Below are positions 10,723-22,357 of a stretch of DNA of 64,000 nt, in pieces. Position numbers and translations under genes: made by a program. The notes under the pieces are model-generated. The model saw only the letters and a list, made by a program, of their open reading frames with translations, made no database searches and had not been told where the DNA came from. The stretch comes from Plasmodium coatneyi (Eukaryota > Apicomplexa > Aconoidasida > Haemosporida > Plasmodiidae), in contig NC_033564.1 of assembly GCF_001680005.1 (NCBI RefSeq), positions 2,232,001 to 2,296,000 of the forward strand. The letters run 5' to 3'. The number at the start of each line of letters is the position of its first letter. Position 1 is the stretch's first letter.

Positions 10723-11681
10723 TCACTTCAAAGAAGAAACGGCCCGCTGGCCCACGTTCATTATGCTCATAATTTTGTGCAGGTCACTTTTGAGTGAGGC
10801 ATATTCGTTGCGAAGATGTTCTATTTCTTCATCGTTGCTGGTGTGTATTTCGTTGATTTGGTTTACCTGCCCAGGGGGGAAGGAAAGTGCACATTGGTTT
10901 TCGGTTGGAATTGCCATTCACACTTTGAACGGTGGTGTAATTGATCGCAGGAACTGCGCACAACACGTTGGGCCTCCCCTCAGGGGATTACCAGTCGACC
11001 GTGTTTTTTAATAATGGCCAGGGGGGACAATTCCTTCTTCTTCGTTTCGTCATTCCTTGTGACGGTTTTCCCGATGTGACCCCTTGGAGCGTTCCCCGGT
11101 GGAGGCTTTGCCCCGTCCACGCTGTACTTATCGTTGAGGACCCCAATTGTAATTTTTTTTTTGTTTTTATTTTTGCCGGAGGGGAGGGAGTTTTTTTTCG
11201 TACCGCCACTGGTAGGGACGCATTTATTTTTTAGTGTAGCACTGTCATCTGTTCCGTTTGTTCCGTTGGGATGTTCTTGTTTGTCCGTTCGCGCGTCTTT
11301 TCTGTCGTCGAGGTTGATTTCTTTGTGTGTGAGCGTGGGTTCCTTGAAGTAGACGACGCTTCCGTTTTTTGGCTTCTTTGTGTTATGCCCGTTCTGAGTG
11401 ACCCCATCGGAGGTATAGCTCTGCTCCCCTTTCACATTCTCATTCGTGGCGAGGCAAAAGACCTCCCCCTCAGTTTCGAGCGCCCTGTTGATATTACTGA
11501 GGATGGGGTCGTTTTTGATTATCTGCTCGATGTCATTCTTCTTTATTTTGTTTTTTAGCAGACTCTTTTTTTTTATTTCTATGGAATTTTTTTTGAATTT
11601 GAACTTTGACTTGTAGTACGAGTCACTGGAATCGTCGTCGGACACGGTCTCGGGGGCGTTTTCCTTCCCCGGGTCGCTCAT
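10723..11681 (-). CDS. Unknown Lys-rich protein with C-terminal coiled coil
   Basis: Two exons, 11681-10992 and 10866-10723, code for 277 aa. The 125-nt intron is GTAATC..GGGCAG and phase 0. The chosen start (MSDPGKENAPE...) has AAA before ATG; an in-frame ATG at 11735 would add 18 aa. The first exon is hydrophilic and disordered, with SDDDSSDSYY (a likely casein-kinase-type acidic serine cluster) and many Lys-Lys pairs. Exon 2 forms a heptad-like helix (EEIEHLRNEYASLKSDLHKI). There is no signal peptide or membrane segment. I do not recognise the family; the basic, low-complexity body with a short C-terminal coiled coil would suit a nuclear or cytoskeletal adaptor, but that is only a guess. 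Confidence 0.7.
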
Positions 11682-11970
11682 TTTGTGGAGATGTGCAGCG
11701 GCGGTGGGGGTGAATAACCCGATAGGGGAGTTCACCCGATTGGAAGGTTCACCCCGTTGGTGGAGGATAGTCTAACAGTGCAATGACTTGCTCCGCGATT
11801 TGGCGACTCACCGGGGTTACGCTATACCATGTAAGAAAGTACCATTGTGGATTTTTTTTCATTTTCATTTTTTTCTTTATTCCCAGAGCGACGATGACTT
11901 TAGAAGTCTTCCCCTCCTCCATTATAACATCTCTTTTAGCCCGCAAAAAGAATGTCATATTTTGCGCATC

Positions 11971-12001
<31 letters not shown>

Positions 12002-12525
12002 CAATGTGGCGTACGACCAGCAAATGAGGAGAAAAAAAAAAAAGTTAACCACTTAATTGGGGAAACCACATACCAATAGGGAACATTAAAACGATACTCC
12101 GTGTCCTCATCCGGACGTATATGAGACAACACCAAATACACCTTTCCCCTTTTTCTTTCATTATTTGTACCTATACCTGAGGCATACTTTTTTTATTAAC
12201 ATTTATTTTTGTTCTTTAAAGTTATTTCGATATGCACATGCAAAAATTTGTGGAGCGTGAATAACTTATAGGGCCAAAAAAAAAAAAAAAAAAAAAATCC
12301 TTTTCAGCATAAGGAAAGTATATCCATATGTATGTCATAAAACACCTTCTCATTCACATGTGAAGGATTTTTTTTTTTTTTTTTCCAAGGATGGGTTGTC
12401 CCTATCTGGCCAAAGCGTGCGTGCATATTTGTGTATGTTTGTGTGTATAAGGTATACTTATGGCTCTCTCGTTCTTCCTTCGGCGTTGCCGCTTGAACAC
12501 AACAGCTGTTTTGAGGTGGTGGAAA
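11682..12525. other. Intergenic; weak minus-strand exon-like segments
   Basis: The stretch contains A runs (11971-11994, 12276-12297) and a T run (12367-12384). Minus-strand frames around 12141-12073 and 11960-11815 look somewhat protein-like and the second ends in a good GTGAGT donor. I could not join them into a gene with an ATG and closing phases. Confidence 0.4.
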
Positions 12526-12976
12526 TTACCTCGATCTCTGTCTCATCTTTCTTCTCTTCTTTTGCAATCTTCTCGTTCTCTTTTTCTTCCACTGTGGGGG
12601 GAAAAATGAAAAAAAAATTACAATGATGTTGTGGCATATTGGCGGAGGTAAATCTCTTTCGTACTACTACACCGCCTCCTTCTCACAAACATGCAGCATT
12701 GACAAAGCTTCTTTAGGAAGAACAAACAAAATGTGCATAGAAGTTTTATTTAAAGGCATAAGGGGAAATAGGCCCACAAATATGTTGTTTCCACGCGGTA
12801 TCCACGCACGATACAAAAAACGCGTTGAATGAGAAACAACCTTTGCGATGTAAACGCAGTGAAGTAACACGTTTGCCATTTTCCATTATCTCTTTCTTTT
12901 TTTTTATTCTTTTCTTTCTTACCTTCCAGCGCATCTTTGCCCTGGACTTCTTATAACGACTAGCCCCATGTGCCAT
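12526..12976 (-). CDS. RPL41: 60S ribosomal protein L41 (eL41)
   Basis: Two exons on the minus strand, 12976-12923 and 12591-12526, encode only 39 aa. The 331-nt intron runs GTAAGA..CCACAG and is phase 0. Exon 1 gives MAHGASRYKKSRAKMRWK and exon 2 gives the hallmark Lys/Arg helix (WKKKRTRRLQKKRRKMRQRS then Arg). This is one of the smallest and most basic eukaryotic proteins, a component of the large ribosomal subunit. The N-terminal extension compared with the 25-aa yeast and human forms is, to my knowledge, normal for apicomplexans. Because the exons are tiny, an ORF-length cut-off would miss this gene. Confidence 0.95.
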
Positions 12977-15550
12977 GGTGACTTTTGAATTGGCCTTTTG
13001 AGGGGAATTAAAAGAAAAAAATGAAAAGAGATTCCTTCCTGACTTGGCCCTACGCAAATGAATGAGAATGTAACTTCCTCTTAAACGTTCTTTTTTTCAG
13101 GAAAAGCTGTTCGCTCCTCTGATTCGTTTTGTTTTTGTTTAATTTTTTTTAACTTTGAAATTTGTTGTTTGGATTTATTTTATTTTATTTTTTTTTTTTA
13201 AATATATACCCTATGAGGATGTTCAAGTGAGGTGTTTTTTTTTTTTTTTTTTGCGCCGCATTTGGTACTCTTCTTTTCGTATTGCTCTTCATACCTCCTT
13301 TTTTCTTTACTTTGATAAAAAAATTGCCAAAAAATAAAAAAAAAAAAAGAGGGCCTCAAAGGGGAGAGGGTATGTTGTGGGGTCAATGGGGAATTATGTA
13401 TGGCAACCTTGCCGTCGCTTCTACGACCGCGAAACGGGTATTACGGAGAAAGGGGAACGACATATGCCAACCAAACTGGCTCATAAAAATATTGTACACG
13501 TATGCAGCCAAGGCGCATAACATGGTGCCCCCCACAATAGGGAAAATCACCAATCCACGGCATACATGTATAAACGCAAATACTCAGGGGTATATTTTTC
13601 AGCCACGGCGCTAAGCGGAATGCAGAATCTCCGCCCCGCTCCTTCCACGTTCGACCAACAATATATGAGCACATCGTATGACGCACCACGTCGTGTATAT
13701 GCTGATAAGCCAAGTGCGTATAAGTGAGCATACACGAGGAGTCGACACCCCCCCTCTTATGCAGGGGCATTTTTTATAGCTTTAAATTTCTTTCGCACAA
13801 AAAGGGAAAATAACAATAAAGGGAAAAAAATAAAAAAAAGAGGTGCGCAATATTTTGTACCTTTGCATTTTTTGCTATATCAGGTGGGTTGTTGCGATAT
13901 TTTTTACATGCATCCCTTGAAGGATATCACCAAAAAAAAAAAAAAAAAAGTGAATACCAAAGGGGGAGGATTGACCAGTAGGAATGGCCACCCCCGAGTA
14001 ATGTGACACTGCTGAAATGACCTTCAAAAAGGTAATGTTCCAGAGGCAAATTAAATGAAGATTAAAAAAAAAAAAAAAAAAATTGCCACTGGAGCTAAAT
14101 GATAAATGGGGTTCCATAAAGCAAAACGCATAGGAAGGGATGAACCGAACCCACTTCAGCATTCCCAATGTGCAAATTTGTTTGCTCCCTTTTGGTATAT
14201 TTTTTTTGCCCACTTCCACCATTTTGTAAAACCATTTTGTGGCTCCCATGTGTTTTAGCAGAACAGATGGAATAGGCCAACGGATAAAGAAATGACAAAT
14301 GAGGTGTAAATGCACCACGTAGGTGCTGCATATGGAGGACAAACTAAGTTTCAACCATTGGGCGCCCATCTTGGTTCATTGCGCCGAAGGGAATTGAAAA
14401 ACGTGGAAAAAAAGAAAAAAGGAAAAAAAAGAAATGCAATAGTGGGGTAGCTATAGAAAGGGAAGAATCACCGACGCATCGTTGTACGTATATGTATGTA
14501 TGCTTAGCTGGGTGTATACTTTCCAGCACGTTGCATTTGTGTGGTCTCTCCTTTGATCTTCCAAAAGTGATCACCACCCCAAGTGATATGTTCCGCATTT
14601 GGCCGTTACATCCCTATTGGGTAACACCTGAAGGGGAAGAACTGCATTGAAGGGGGAAATCACATCTGGAACAGCCCAAGTATTCCCTCTCCCCTCATTC
14701 GAGGCTGAGTAATGGCTTTTCCTAAGCCCTTACGATCGCTTCTATAATAATTGCGCGCATAAAGACCAGACGGGGGTGACCCCATCTTATATCATGCACA
14801 TGATGCACGCATTTCCAATTTCGCTAGTAGAATGGAGGACCGCTCTTATGGTGGGGGAATAAACCTTTTAGAAATTCTTGTAAAAAAGGGGAAGGAAAAA
14901 AAAAAGGATTGACAAACAGTGTGTACTGTGTAAGCTTTCTAACAACTGTTCTTTCATTTTTTTGTTTTGTTTTGTTTTGTTTTGGGGATGTTGGAGGGGA
15001 AATTCTCTGCACGTTCATTTATAAGGTTACTCAATTGGTAGGGGAAAAAAAATAGAATGTATGGCATGACGCGTGCCTCTATTTGTGGTGAAAAGCCGCC
15101 TGTCTTGGAATCCTCCTCCCCCCCTATGTTGTAGTGCATCATCGGGAAAAAAAAAAAAATTGTTTTTTTTTTTTACTTTACAAAAAGAAGTTATCTCAAC
15201 CGCTTCTACATTTTAAATGAATTCTGCCTACACCGACTGTAACGGAAATTTGAAGAACAGCTCACTAGGTGTTTCTTCCTTGTTTAATTTTTTTTTTTTT
15301 TTTGGTGAAGGGAAGCACTGCTTAAAGTGTCCATTTTGTGAGACATTTTTTTCCGTATGACGAGAGCGGTAAAGGGGTCCCAAATTTTTTAAGGGTGAGA
15401 AAACCTAATCAGGTGCATGCTATGTACACGTATTAAATGTAGATTCTCTCCGTGTGGACAATTTGTTCCGACTCTGTGGTGAGCCAGACACATCCATCAA
15501 GTTAGTCTTCTTTCCGCCCCGTTTCCGCGTAGCTTGCACTTCCTTCCCCA
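12977..15550. other. Large divergent intergenic region; no gene seen
   Basis: About 2.6 kb separates L41 (-) from the 1431-aa gene (+), so both promoters lie here. I see many homopolymer runs (13234-13252 T, 13932-13949 A, 14064-14082 A, 15290-15303 T) and a (TTTTG)n stretch at 14959-14983. All reading frames are short and of low complexity. Confidence 0.5.
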
Positions 15551-18500
15551 ATGAAGCAGCGATCAGAGGCAGAATCGGGGCGAGGCAGTTCCCTCTCCCC
15601 CAGTAGACACCCTAGGAGGGAGAAAATCGCTCCGCTGAAGATTCTGAAAAAAGCGCTGCTGGATGCAGACGTGCTGATAGATGTGTCCAAAATTAGAATC
15701 TATGCGAAGGAGAATTTCGACCTTGAGTTAATAAACAACGTAAACGATCGGTTCGTAGAAAAGACATATAACCTACTGGTGGACACGAGGAAAAATATAA
15801 TTCCCGAGGACGAACTCAATGATTTTATATTTCTGCTTATGAATGAAAGGAAGGAAAACAACCAACTCGAAAAGATGAGCAGAAAAGGGCACGACAAAAG
15901 TGAGTCCGCCAAATGTCCAATAAAAAACGAAGTCACAAATTTGATAAAAAAAATGAATAAGTTCCACTTTTATTTTAAAGAATTTCTCAAGAAGGATAAA
16001 TTATGGATGGATGTTGCAGATCGGGGCGATGTGAAGACTACCACGTGGGGTACTACGAAAGGTACTACCCTGGATAATCGGAAAACCCACAAACAGTCAG
16101 ATCTTCAACAGAAAGGTGACAATACGTGCAGAAAGGGTGGAACCTGTTTGTCTTACATACAAAAGAAAGGCGAAACGGGAAAGGGGGAATCATTGTATTT
16201 GCAGAGAAAGGAAGAGCGAGAAAAAACAGAACGAGCCATTCGCAGTTTGCTGAGTAGTGGCCTCAGTGAGATGGAAGAAATGACGGAAGTGACTGAAGAA
16301 ATGCATGATAGTTTAGGAGGACCAGAAAGCGTAACAAAGAAGATGGATCCATTTAGCCTACCCATAAAGGTACAGAATGTTTCCCCTTCCTCTTCTGATG
16401 AAAATAAGGTGAAAGAAGCGGAAGACGTGCAACCCTACCGTTGCGATTACTTACAGAGAGGAGGGTGTACCTTCCAAAAGGGCTGCACCAAATTGGTTGC
16501 AGGGAGAAGCACACATAACCGAGGAATGCACAAACAAAACGCCAGTCAGTTAGGAGGGATCCCAGACGGTGACAACATCGGTTATAATAATAGTAGTGAT
16601 AGCAGTAGCGGTGGTGACGGCCGTCCCAGGGAAGTTTTGCGAAGGAGCCAGTCCGATGGAGCCAAGTACTACCTGTACAAAAAACACCTCTTTGAAGACC
16701 ACCACAGGGAACTCGCACACGGGGCCTCCCTCACGGAGTACGAAAGGTACATAATCCGGAAGAAGAAAAAAAAAAAAAAAAATCATAAAAAAGATAAAGG
16801 TAAGCAAAACAGTGACAGTCTAATTTTTTCACAAATCCCAAATGTGATAACATGTGATTGGAAAAAAAAATGGGGGAAGAACAATAAAGGGAAGGTACCT
16901 GGAAGAAATAATGTGGACAACTATTTGGGGGACGCCTACAACAGTTGTGAGAACCCCGGTGGAAGGAACCCCATGATGGGGGTAAGTTACGAGAAGGTGT
17001 TTTCCCGCGGCTACCTCCACGAGGAGAGTAACAATTTAGTGCACACCGTGTTGGGGATGAAGTATGAGAAGGGGGAGTTTTCAAAAAAGTCAGGTTACGC
17101 TAAGGGCAATACTGAGGGGTATATTAAGGGGCATGCTATGAGGGGCGGCACAGGGCGTGAGGACGGGGGATATTTAACCACCGGCAAAAAGGACCTTACC
17201 CCCCCCTCGGCAACCACGTCATCCGCCCCGATAATTCCGCAGGAAGATTATTCTAAAAAAGGGATACTGATAGAGTCGGGTAATAATTCCTGTCCTGAGG
17301 GGGAAAAACGTTCGGATCAGTTGTGCCCACACGATGGAGAGGGGCAACTGTCAAAGTTACACAAGTGGGGTAGGGATGATATTCTTCCGAAGGTGCCGAA
17401 TGGACCCTGGCACTTGGCACCATCAGATAAAGGAAATAGCGTCATAAGTGTATCAGGAGGGAGGAGACCTCTTCCATGTGGAACGGCTATAAGTGCCTCC
17501 TCGAATGGTAACCGTATAAAGAAAAAAGGCTCCAGTGGGGAAGTAGATACGGGGGAAGATGAAGTAAAAAAGGAAGACAGAAATGTGGACCATAAAACAA
17601 ATATATCGATAGAAAAGAAAAAAAGGGAAAACGCAAAATTACGTCGTCCCGTTGGTGAACAAACTGGTGGCAGTACAAAAGGGAGCGTTGATGGGAGTCT
17701 AGTAGTTAGGGATGCACCCAGCCAGAATGACGACACCACTGCCCATTTAGATGAGGATCTTACGATGGATGATCCAAATGAATGGAACAGTGATATTGCA
17801 ACTGAGGGAGGGGTGAACACCTTGGAAGAATCAAACAGGGGAAATAAGGATTTTGTGTGGAGCGTGCAAGATTTGAGGCCACCCCAGGATGATAGCCCTA
17901 CTGTCAGCGCGCAGGACACCAACGAATGGGAATTCCTCGAGAGGAAAGAATCGACCCCGTTACATCACAAAGGGGAAGTAACTCCCAACGTGAGGAGTGA
18001 AGAAAATTACCATGTGAGAGATAAGAACGTGAAAAAATATGAACAGGCCATGTCGACTTATACGTCCAGAATGGAGTACCCCAGTGAGATACACATTTAT
18101 GAGGAAAGAGATGTTTGTTCATCCGTTTCGCAGAATGGAAGAAGGACTGTGTTCCCTGATTATGCATCCACCTTGGGCGGAGATAATGCTGATAGCTATG
18201 ACTACTCAGATGAAAGGTTTGAAAATGTTCATCTGGATAAAAGGGACAGGACTCATCTCAGGGGGGAAGAAAAATATAATTTTTTGGAAGAAGACACATT
18301 GAAGGGACCAAATGATGTGGCCATGAATCAAAAGGAAAGAGGTAACACGTGGAGGAGGAATCAAGACAACATTGGAGGCACCCATTTAGGGGGAGACAAA
18401 GAAGACATGCTACACAAACGTGGAAGAGACGACGTTCTTCCAAAGGGTGCTATGAAAGAGGGGGAAGGGTCAAATTATTCGAAGACTCCCACGTATGATC

Positions 18501-19846
18501 GAGCGCTGATTAGACACATAGAACGGAATGTTGCTTTTTATGAGGATATTTCGCGCGATATGGAAGGTGTCACGAGGGGGGTACAGAACGAGTCGTTTTA
18601 TGGTCCCCGTGAAGACAGTGTGATCAGCTTCAACCAGAAGGATTTTTTACTTTTGAAAAAAAAAAAAGAAGAAGATTCCAGGCTGAACAAATGGTTAAAC
18701 AAAATAAACGCCAGAGAAAATGAGAAAAAAAAAAAAATCCTGGAAAAAAAAAACGAATCCATAAAAAAGGAATTGGTAAATTGTACCTTCCAGCCAAGGG
18801 TCAGCATCCAGCCAAACAGAGTGAAAAGTTTCATCAAAGAGGACGGCAGAAAGGGAGGTCAGATTAACATACACGAGAAGGGGTGCATCAAATTAGGCCC
18901 TCACAATGGTAAAGGCGAATATGATAGGGACCTCCATGTTGTTGCGCGTGGAGGGGATAGACGTGCATATCGGGTGAAGACAATCACACGGGTTGGCAGC
19001 GGGTGGACAGATACTGCCTATGACAACAGCGGCACAGAACGCATGAATATATATGAGGATGCATTTATGCGTGAAAATGTCGTAGGTCGAATGGGCGAAA
19101 ACGTCAGTGTGGAGGGTCCCCCTGGGAGGGTAGCTGCAGGAGAAGCAGCGAGGAGAGGATATAATACCAGGGGAAGGTATACTGATGAGAAAATCCTTGA
19201 CGAAGAGGACATGCACAGTGATGATCGAAATAGTGATGGTAGGAGCAGCGGGGAGGAGCCCTACCGGGAAAGTAAAGTAAAACACAGAGATAGAAATGAG
19301 CTTCTCTACTGGAAAGCCATGAAGCAGAAAGAGCACCTCCAAAGGAAGAAGGACGCTTTTGAGGAAGCCAAGGAAAATAAATTTAAAAGCGAATGTAAGT
19401 TTAGTCCAGAGATAAAGGACAACGTGAAGATATACATGTCTGACCTCCCAAAGGGGTACAGTAAAACTGTGGAAAGAATCAAACGGGGCGTCGAGGAAAA
19501 GAGGAGAGTCCATAACTTCTTGGAGTATAGGATCCCACTAAGCACAAATGGAGATAAGAATGCACAAAATGGTATTCGCAGTAGATGGCAGGGGGGAAGG
19601 ACTACCACACTCTCCCCGTTCAGCTTTGACAAGGGATTCTACAAGGTGAAAATAAAGCCCGTTTATTTTGAGACGAAAATAAAATTGTCCGAAAATAAAA
19701 TTGCCTCTCTGGCGATTCGGGAAGATGAAGACCCCTTGTATATTATTGACATATTTTGCAAAATCCATGCAATTCGGGATGAAGACAAGAGGGTGCTTTA
19801 TGAATATGTGATGGATGAGTTGGCGAAAGCGTCCCAGGGTAGCTAG
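15551..19846 (+). CDS. Large charged, mostly disordered protein of unknown function
   Basis: One exon of 1431 aa with no signal peptide or membrane segment. The N-terminal 130 residues look folded and helical (around LKILKKALLDADVLIDVSKI), and the last 80 or so residues also look ordered (KVKIKPVYFETKIKL, then a helical C-terminus). The middle 1000 residues are Glu/Lys/Ser/Asn/Gly-rich. Two features repeat. LHK.GRDD(I/V)LPK occurs at about residues 603 and 954. A charged coiled coil ending in a Cys-x-Phe-x-Pro motif occurs at C1078 (CTFQPRV) and C1282 (CKFSPEI). The second pattern reminds me of tandem modules in protist ciliary or cytoskeletal proteins, but that is a weak inference. I cannot name a family. 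Confidence 0.85.
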   Translation: MKQRSEAESGRGSSLSPSRHPRREKIAPLKILKKALLDADVLIDVSKIRIYAKENFDLELINNVNDRFVEKTYNLLVDTRKNIIPEDELNDFIFLLMNERKENNQLEKMSRKGHDKSESAKCPIKNEVTNLIKKMNKFHFYFKEFLKKDKLWMDVADRGDVKTTTWGTTKGTTLDNRKTHKQSDLQQKGDNTCRKGGTCLSYIQKKGETGKGESLYLQRKEEREKTERAIRSLLSSGLSEMEEMTEVTEEMHDSLGGPESVTKKMDPFSLPIKVQNVSPSSSDENKVKEAEDVQPYRCDYLQRGGCTFQKGCTKLVAGRSTHNRGMHKQNASQLGGIPDGDNIGYNNSSDSSSGGDGRPREVLRRSQSDGAKYYLYKKHLFEDHHRELAHGASLTEYERYIIRKKKKKKKNHKKDKGKQNSDSLIFSQIPNVITCDWKKKWGKNNKGKVPGRNNVDNYLGDAYNSCENPGGRNPMMGVSYEKVFSRGYLHEESNNLVHTVLGMKYEKGEFSKKSGYAKGNTEGYIKGHAMRGGTGREDGGYLTTGKKDLTPPSATTSSAPIIPQEDYSKKGILIESGNNSCPEGEKRSDQLCPHDGEGQLSKLHKWGRDDILPKVPNGPWHLAPSDKGNSVISVSGGRRPLPCGTAISASSNGNRIKKKGSSGEVDTGEDEVKKEDRNVDHKTNISIEKKKRENAKLRRPVGEQTGGSTKGSVDGSLVVRDAPSQNDDTTAHLDEDLTMDDPNEWNSDIATEGGVNTLEESNRGNKDFVWSVQDLRPPQDDSPTVSAQDTNEWEFLERKESTPLHHKGEVTPNVRSEENYHVRDKNVKKYEQAMSTYTSRMEYPSEIHIYEERDVCSSVSQNGRRTVFPDYASTLGGDNADSYDYSDERFENVHLDKRDRTHLRGEEKYNFLEEDTLKGPNDVAMNQKERGNTWRRNQDNIGGTHLGGDKEDMLHKRGRDDVLPKGAMKEGEGSNYSKTPTYDRALIRHIERNVAFYEDISRDMEGVTRGVQNESFYGPREDSVISFNQKDFLLLKKKKEEDSRLNKWLNKINARENEKKKKILEKKNESIKKELVNCTFQPRVSIQPNRVKSFIKEDGRKGGQINIHEKGCIKLGPHNGKGEYDRDLHVVARGGDRRAYRVKTITRVGSGWTDTAYDNSGTERMNIYEDAFMRENVVGRMGENVSVEGPPGRVAAGEAARRGYNTRGRYTDEKILDEEDMHSDDRNSDGRSSGEEPYRESKVKHRDRNELLYWKAMKQKEHLQRKKDAFEEAKENKFKSECKFSPEIKDNVKIYMSDLPKGYSKTVERIKRGVEEKRRVHNFLEYRIPLSTNGDKNAQNGIRSRWQGGRTTTLSPFSFDKGFYKVKIKPVYFETKIKLSENKIASLAIREDEDPLYIIDIFCKIHAIRDEDKRVLYEYVMDELAKASQGS

Positions 19847-21319
19847 CCAACCGACGTGTGGATGATTATGGTGCAACTGTATCTTTGGGGGAAGGGGCCC
19901 TCTTCTGCTTCCCTTCCCCAGGAATACACTCCTGAGGGGTAGAGTCCCATTTATGGATAATCCCCCTTTCGTACTTACGTGTGTGCACACTGATGGGACA
20001 TTTGTGAATTCCCCCTATGGGTGATAAATGTCATTCTGCCATTCTGTTATTTTATTATATTTATTCCTTTTTTTTTGTGTACCCCTTTTAGCGTACAATT
20101 TATGGGACGCGCCAAAATGTATTCAATTTCATTGTTAACTCTGCCACTGTACACCCTGTGCTGACCTTTGAGCCAATTGCCATTGGGGGGGCAAACGCAA
20201 AAACAACGGCGCGTGGTGTCATATACAGTGAAGTGCAAACAAACTTGCTTCCTCGTGAGGAGAGAAAAGATGGCGGTATTTCCTGCGTTGCAAAAGGGGA
20301 ATGAAAAAATGGAGACATTTTTCTCCCACTTATTTTGCGCGTTTCATTTTCAGTATGGGATATAACTAATGCGGACAAAAATGGGCCAGCACCCTTGATA
20401 CATCCCCTTGCTCGGAAGGGACATATCTATGCGAAGAGGGCGTCCGTTCCCTTTTTCCTCTTAGCAACTTTATTTCTCCTGCACGTTGATCAGCTAAATA
20501 AATGCAGTGCTGCATTCAAAGAGTGAGAAGATCCCCCATTTTGAGGATCCCCTCACCGTAGGGGCGGCGTGAGCATACACATTACAGGTACATATGTATT
20601 CATCCATGTGCATTGGGAGCTTTGCAGGAGGCACTTCCGTCACATATGTATATTCAATCCGCACGCACTGCATAAGCATGAGCCAGTCGTAAAAGGTAAC
20701 TCGCGTGACAAATTATTTGTGCAAAAAAGGAAAAAAAAAAAAAAAACATTTCTATACACTACTGTGAGGGCATTTTGCTTGGGCACAATTACAGATGGCC
20801 ACATAAACAAATATATAATTTTACAAAGGGTAAAACTTACCATTCCGTCCGATCGTTTAAGCCGTTGGAGAGCGAATATTTGCCCATTTCACTGCGATGG
20901 ATGCGAAGTGGCAAAGTGAAAGGGAAGTTACTCAGAAAGGACCATTTGATGACTGCGCTTCGGAGAAATTGCTTCCTCCTGTGAGACAGCCCCCCAAGCA
21001 TGATGTGATGTTCGTTTGAAACGCCTTTTTGTGAAAATTTACCTTTTTATCCGTACTCCTTTTGGGGTGTTTTTATTTTTTCTGTGTGAATGTCTCTGTC
21101 AGTTTGGCACTGTGCAATAAATTTGCACTAAGTTTGAGTCTCCTCCATTTTGTTGCACAGATTGGACTTCCGTCACTTTACTGGGGAGTTGTAGAGCATC
21201 CGTCCTGCAGCGCGTTCGCATCGGAGTGTCGACTTCCATTAGCTGTGCATCTCCATTTGCGTCATCCGTGTAGCTTTTCTCACCACGCCCATTGGTGAAC
21301 TACCCATCCGCCCGATAAA
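19847..21319. other. Intergenic; no gene seen
   Basis: It lies between two plus-strand genes and should hold the terminator of the first and promoter of AOS1. Reading frames of 60-116 codons occur on both strands, but they contain homopolymer-coded runs and no recognisable domain. Confidence 0.5.
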
Positions 21320-22357
21320 ATGAAAAACAATGAAGAGTGGGAAAAGGAGAAGATCTACGATCGCCAGCTGCGGCTATGGGGCGTGAAGGCACAAAACCGA
21401 ATGATGAAGTCCAACGTGCTAATCCTTGGGTTAAGCGGTATCAACATAGAAATATGCAAAAATTTAATCCTCAATGGAATTAACATAACGATAATTGATG
21501 ACAATATAGTGAATGAAGAAATGGTCGAGAATATTTTTTTTTTGAACGAATCAGACATAAACAATTATGCATGTGTAGCTATTTTTAAAGAATTGAAAAG
21601 TATAAATAAAATGATAAATATGAAGGCATACATTGGGCGAATGGACACTTCAAATGATAGCATAATTATTGACAACGAATTGGCACAGAACGGAGATGGG
21701 GAAATAAGTAATACAACGATGGGAAAAACATTTAGCGTGGAGGAGTACATAAGCACATACACTTCTGTTTGCGTCTCTTGTGAAGATTACCCTTTATACA
21801 AATTAGTGAAGATGAACGAATTTTGTCACGCGAAAAATATTGGCTTTTTCGCTGCAATGTGTAATGGGAAGTTCGCTTTTTTGTTCTCCGATTTTGGCAA
21901 TCACGTGATTGAGGAATCGTATTATAAAGCGAATGAAGGGCAAAAGAAGGGTGAGACAGGTGCGAATAAAGCGGGGATCCAAATACAGTATTGCAAATTG
22001 TCCCACTTTCTCAAAGTACCATTTGAAAATTTTGACAAAAAAACGAACAAAATTATTTACCCCATGTTTGCGCTAATCCTATTTGAACAAAATAAGCAGC
22101 TCAATAAAAACGATAAATCGATTGACGAGAAGGAATTTTATACTTTTTGTGATCAATTTGGCATATCTAAATGCAAGGAAAGTTTGGGCGAAATAAGCAA
22201 GACTTATAGGGTTGGCTTTTCACCATCCTGCTCCATCATGGGCGGTGTAACTTCGCAGGAAATTCGGAAATTCGTGTCCAAGCAGCACGAGTCCATCCCC
22301 AACTTTTGCGTTTTCGACATGAACCAGAACGTCGTCTGCACGGCCATGATTTCGTGA
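21320..22357 (+). CDS. AOS1: SUMO-activating enzyme subunit 1 (AOS1/SAE1)
   Basis: A single exon of 345 aa, the usual size for the E1 small subunit. It pairs with UBA2 to adenylate SUMO, the first step of SUMO conjugation, in the nucleus. The diagnostic start IYDRQLRLWGVKAQNRM is present, followed by the ThiF-type nucleotide-binding turn (ILGLSGINIEICKNLILNGI) and the strand IDD at about residue 60. The C-terminus has SPSCSIMGGVTSQEIRKFVS, equivalent to the conserved PxxAxxGGxxAQE segment of E1 adenylation domains, and ends NQNVVCTAMIS. The subunit has no catalytic cysteine domain, as expected. Divergence in the middle (Asn/Glu-rich loops) is typical of Plasmodium proteins. Confidence 0.92.
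   Translation: MKNNEEWEKEKIYDRQLRLWGVKAQNRMMKSNVLILGLSGINIEICKNLILNGINITIIDDNIVNEEMVENIFFLNESDINNYACVAIFKELKSINKMINMKAYIGRMDTSNDSIIIDNELAQNGDGEISNTTMGKTFSVEEYISTYTSVCVSCEDYPLYKLVKMNEFCHAKNIGFFAAMCNGKFAFLFSDFGNHVIEESYYKANEGQKKGETGANKAGIQIQYCKLSHFLKVPFENFDKKTNKIIYPMFALILFEQNKQLNKNDKSIDEKEFYTFCDQFGISKCKESLGEISKTYRVGFSPSCSIMGGVTSQEIRKFVSKQHESIPNFCVFDMNQNVVCTAMIS

Noticed and set aside
11815..12141. Minus-strand protein-like segments that could form a small gene between L41 and the Lys-rich gene
   Set aside because: The first segment has GTG, not ATG, at its open start, and I could not find splice sites that join the segments with closing phases. It could still be real; transcript data would settle it.
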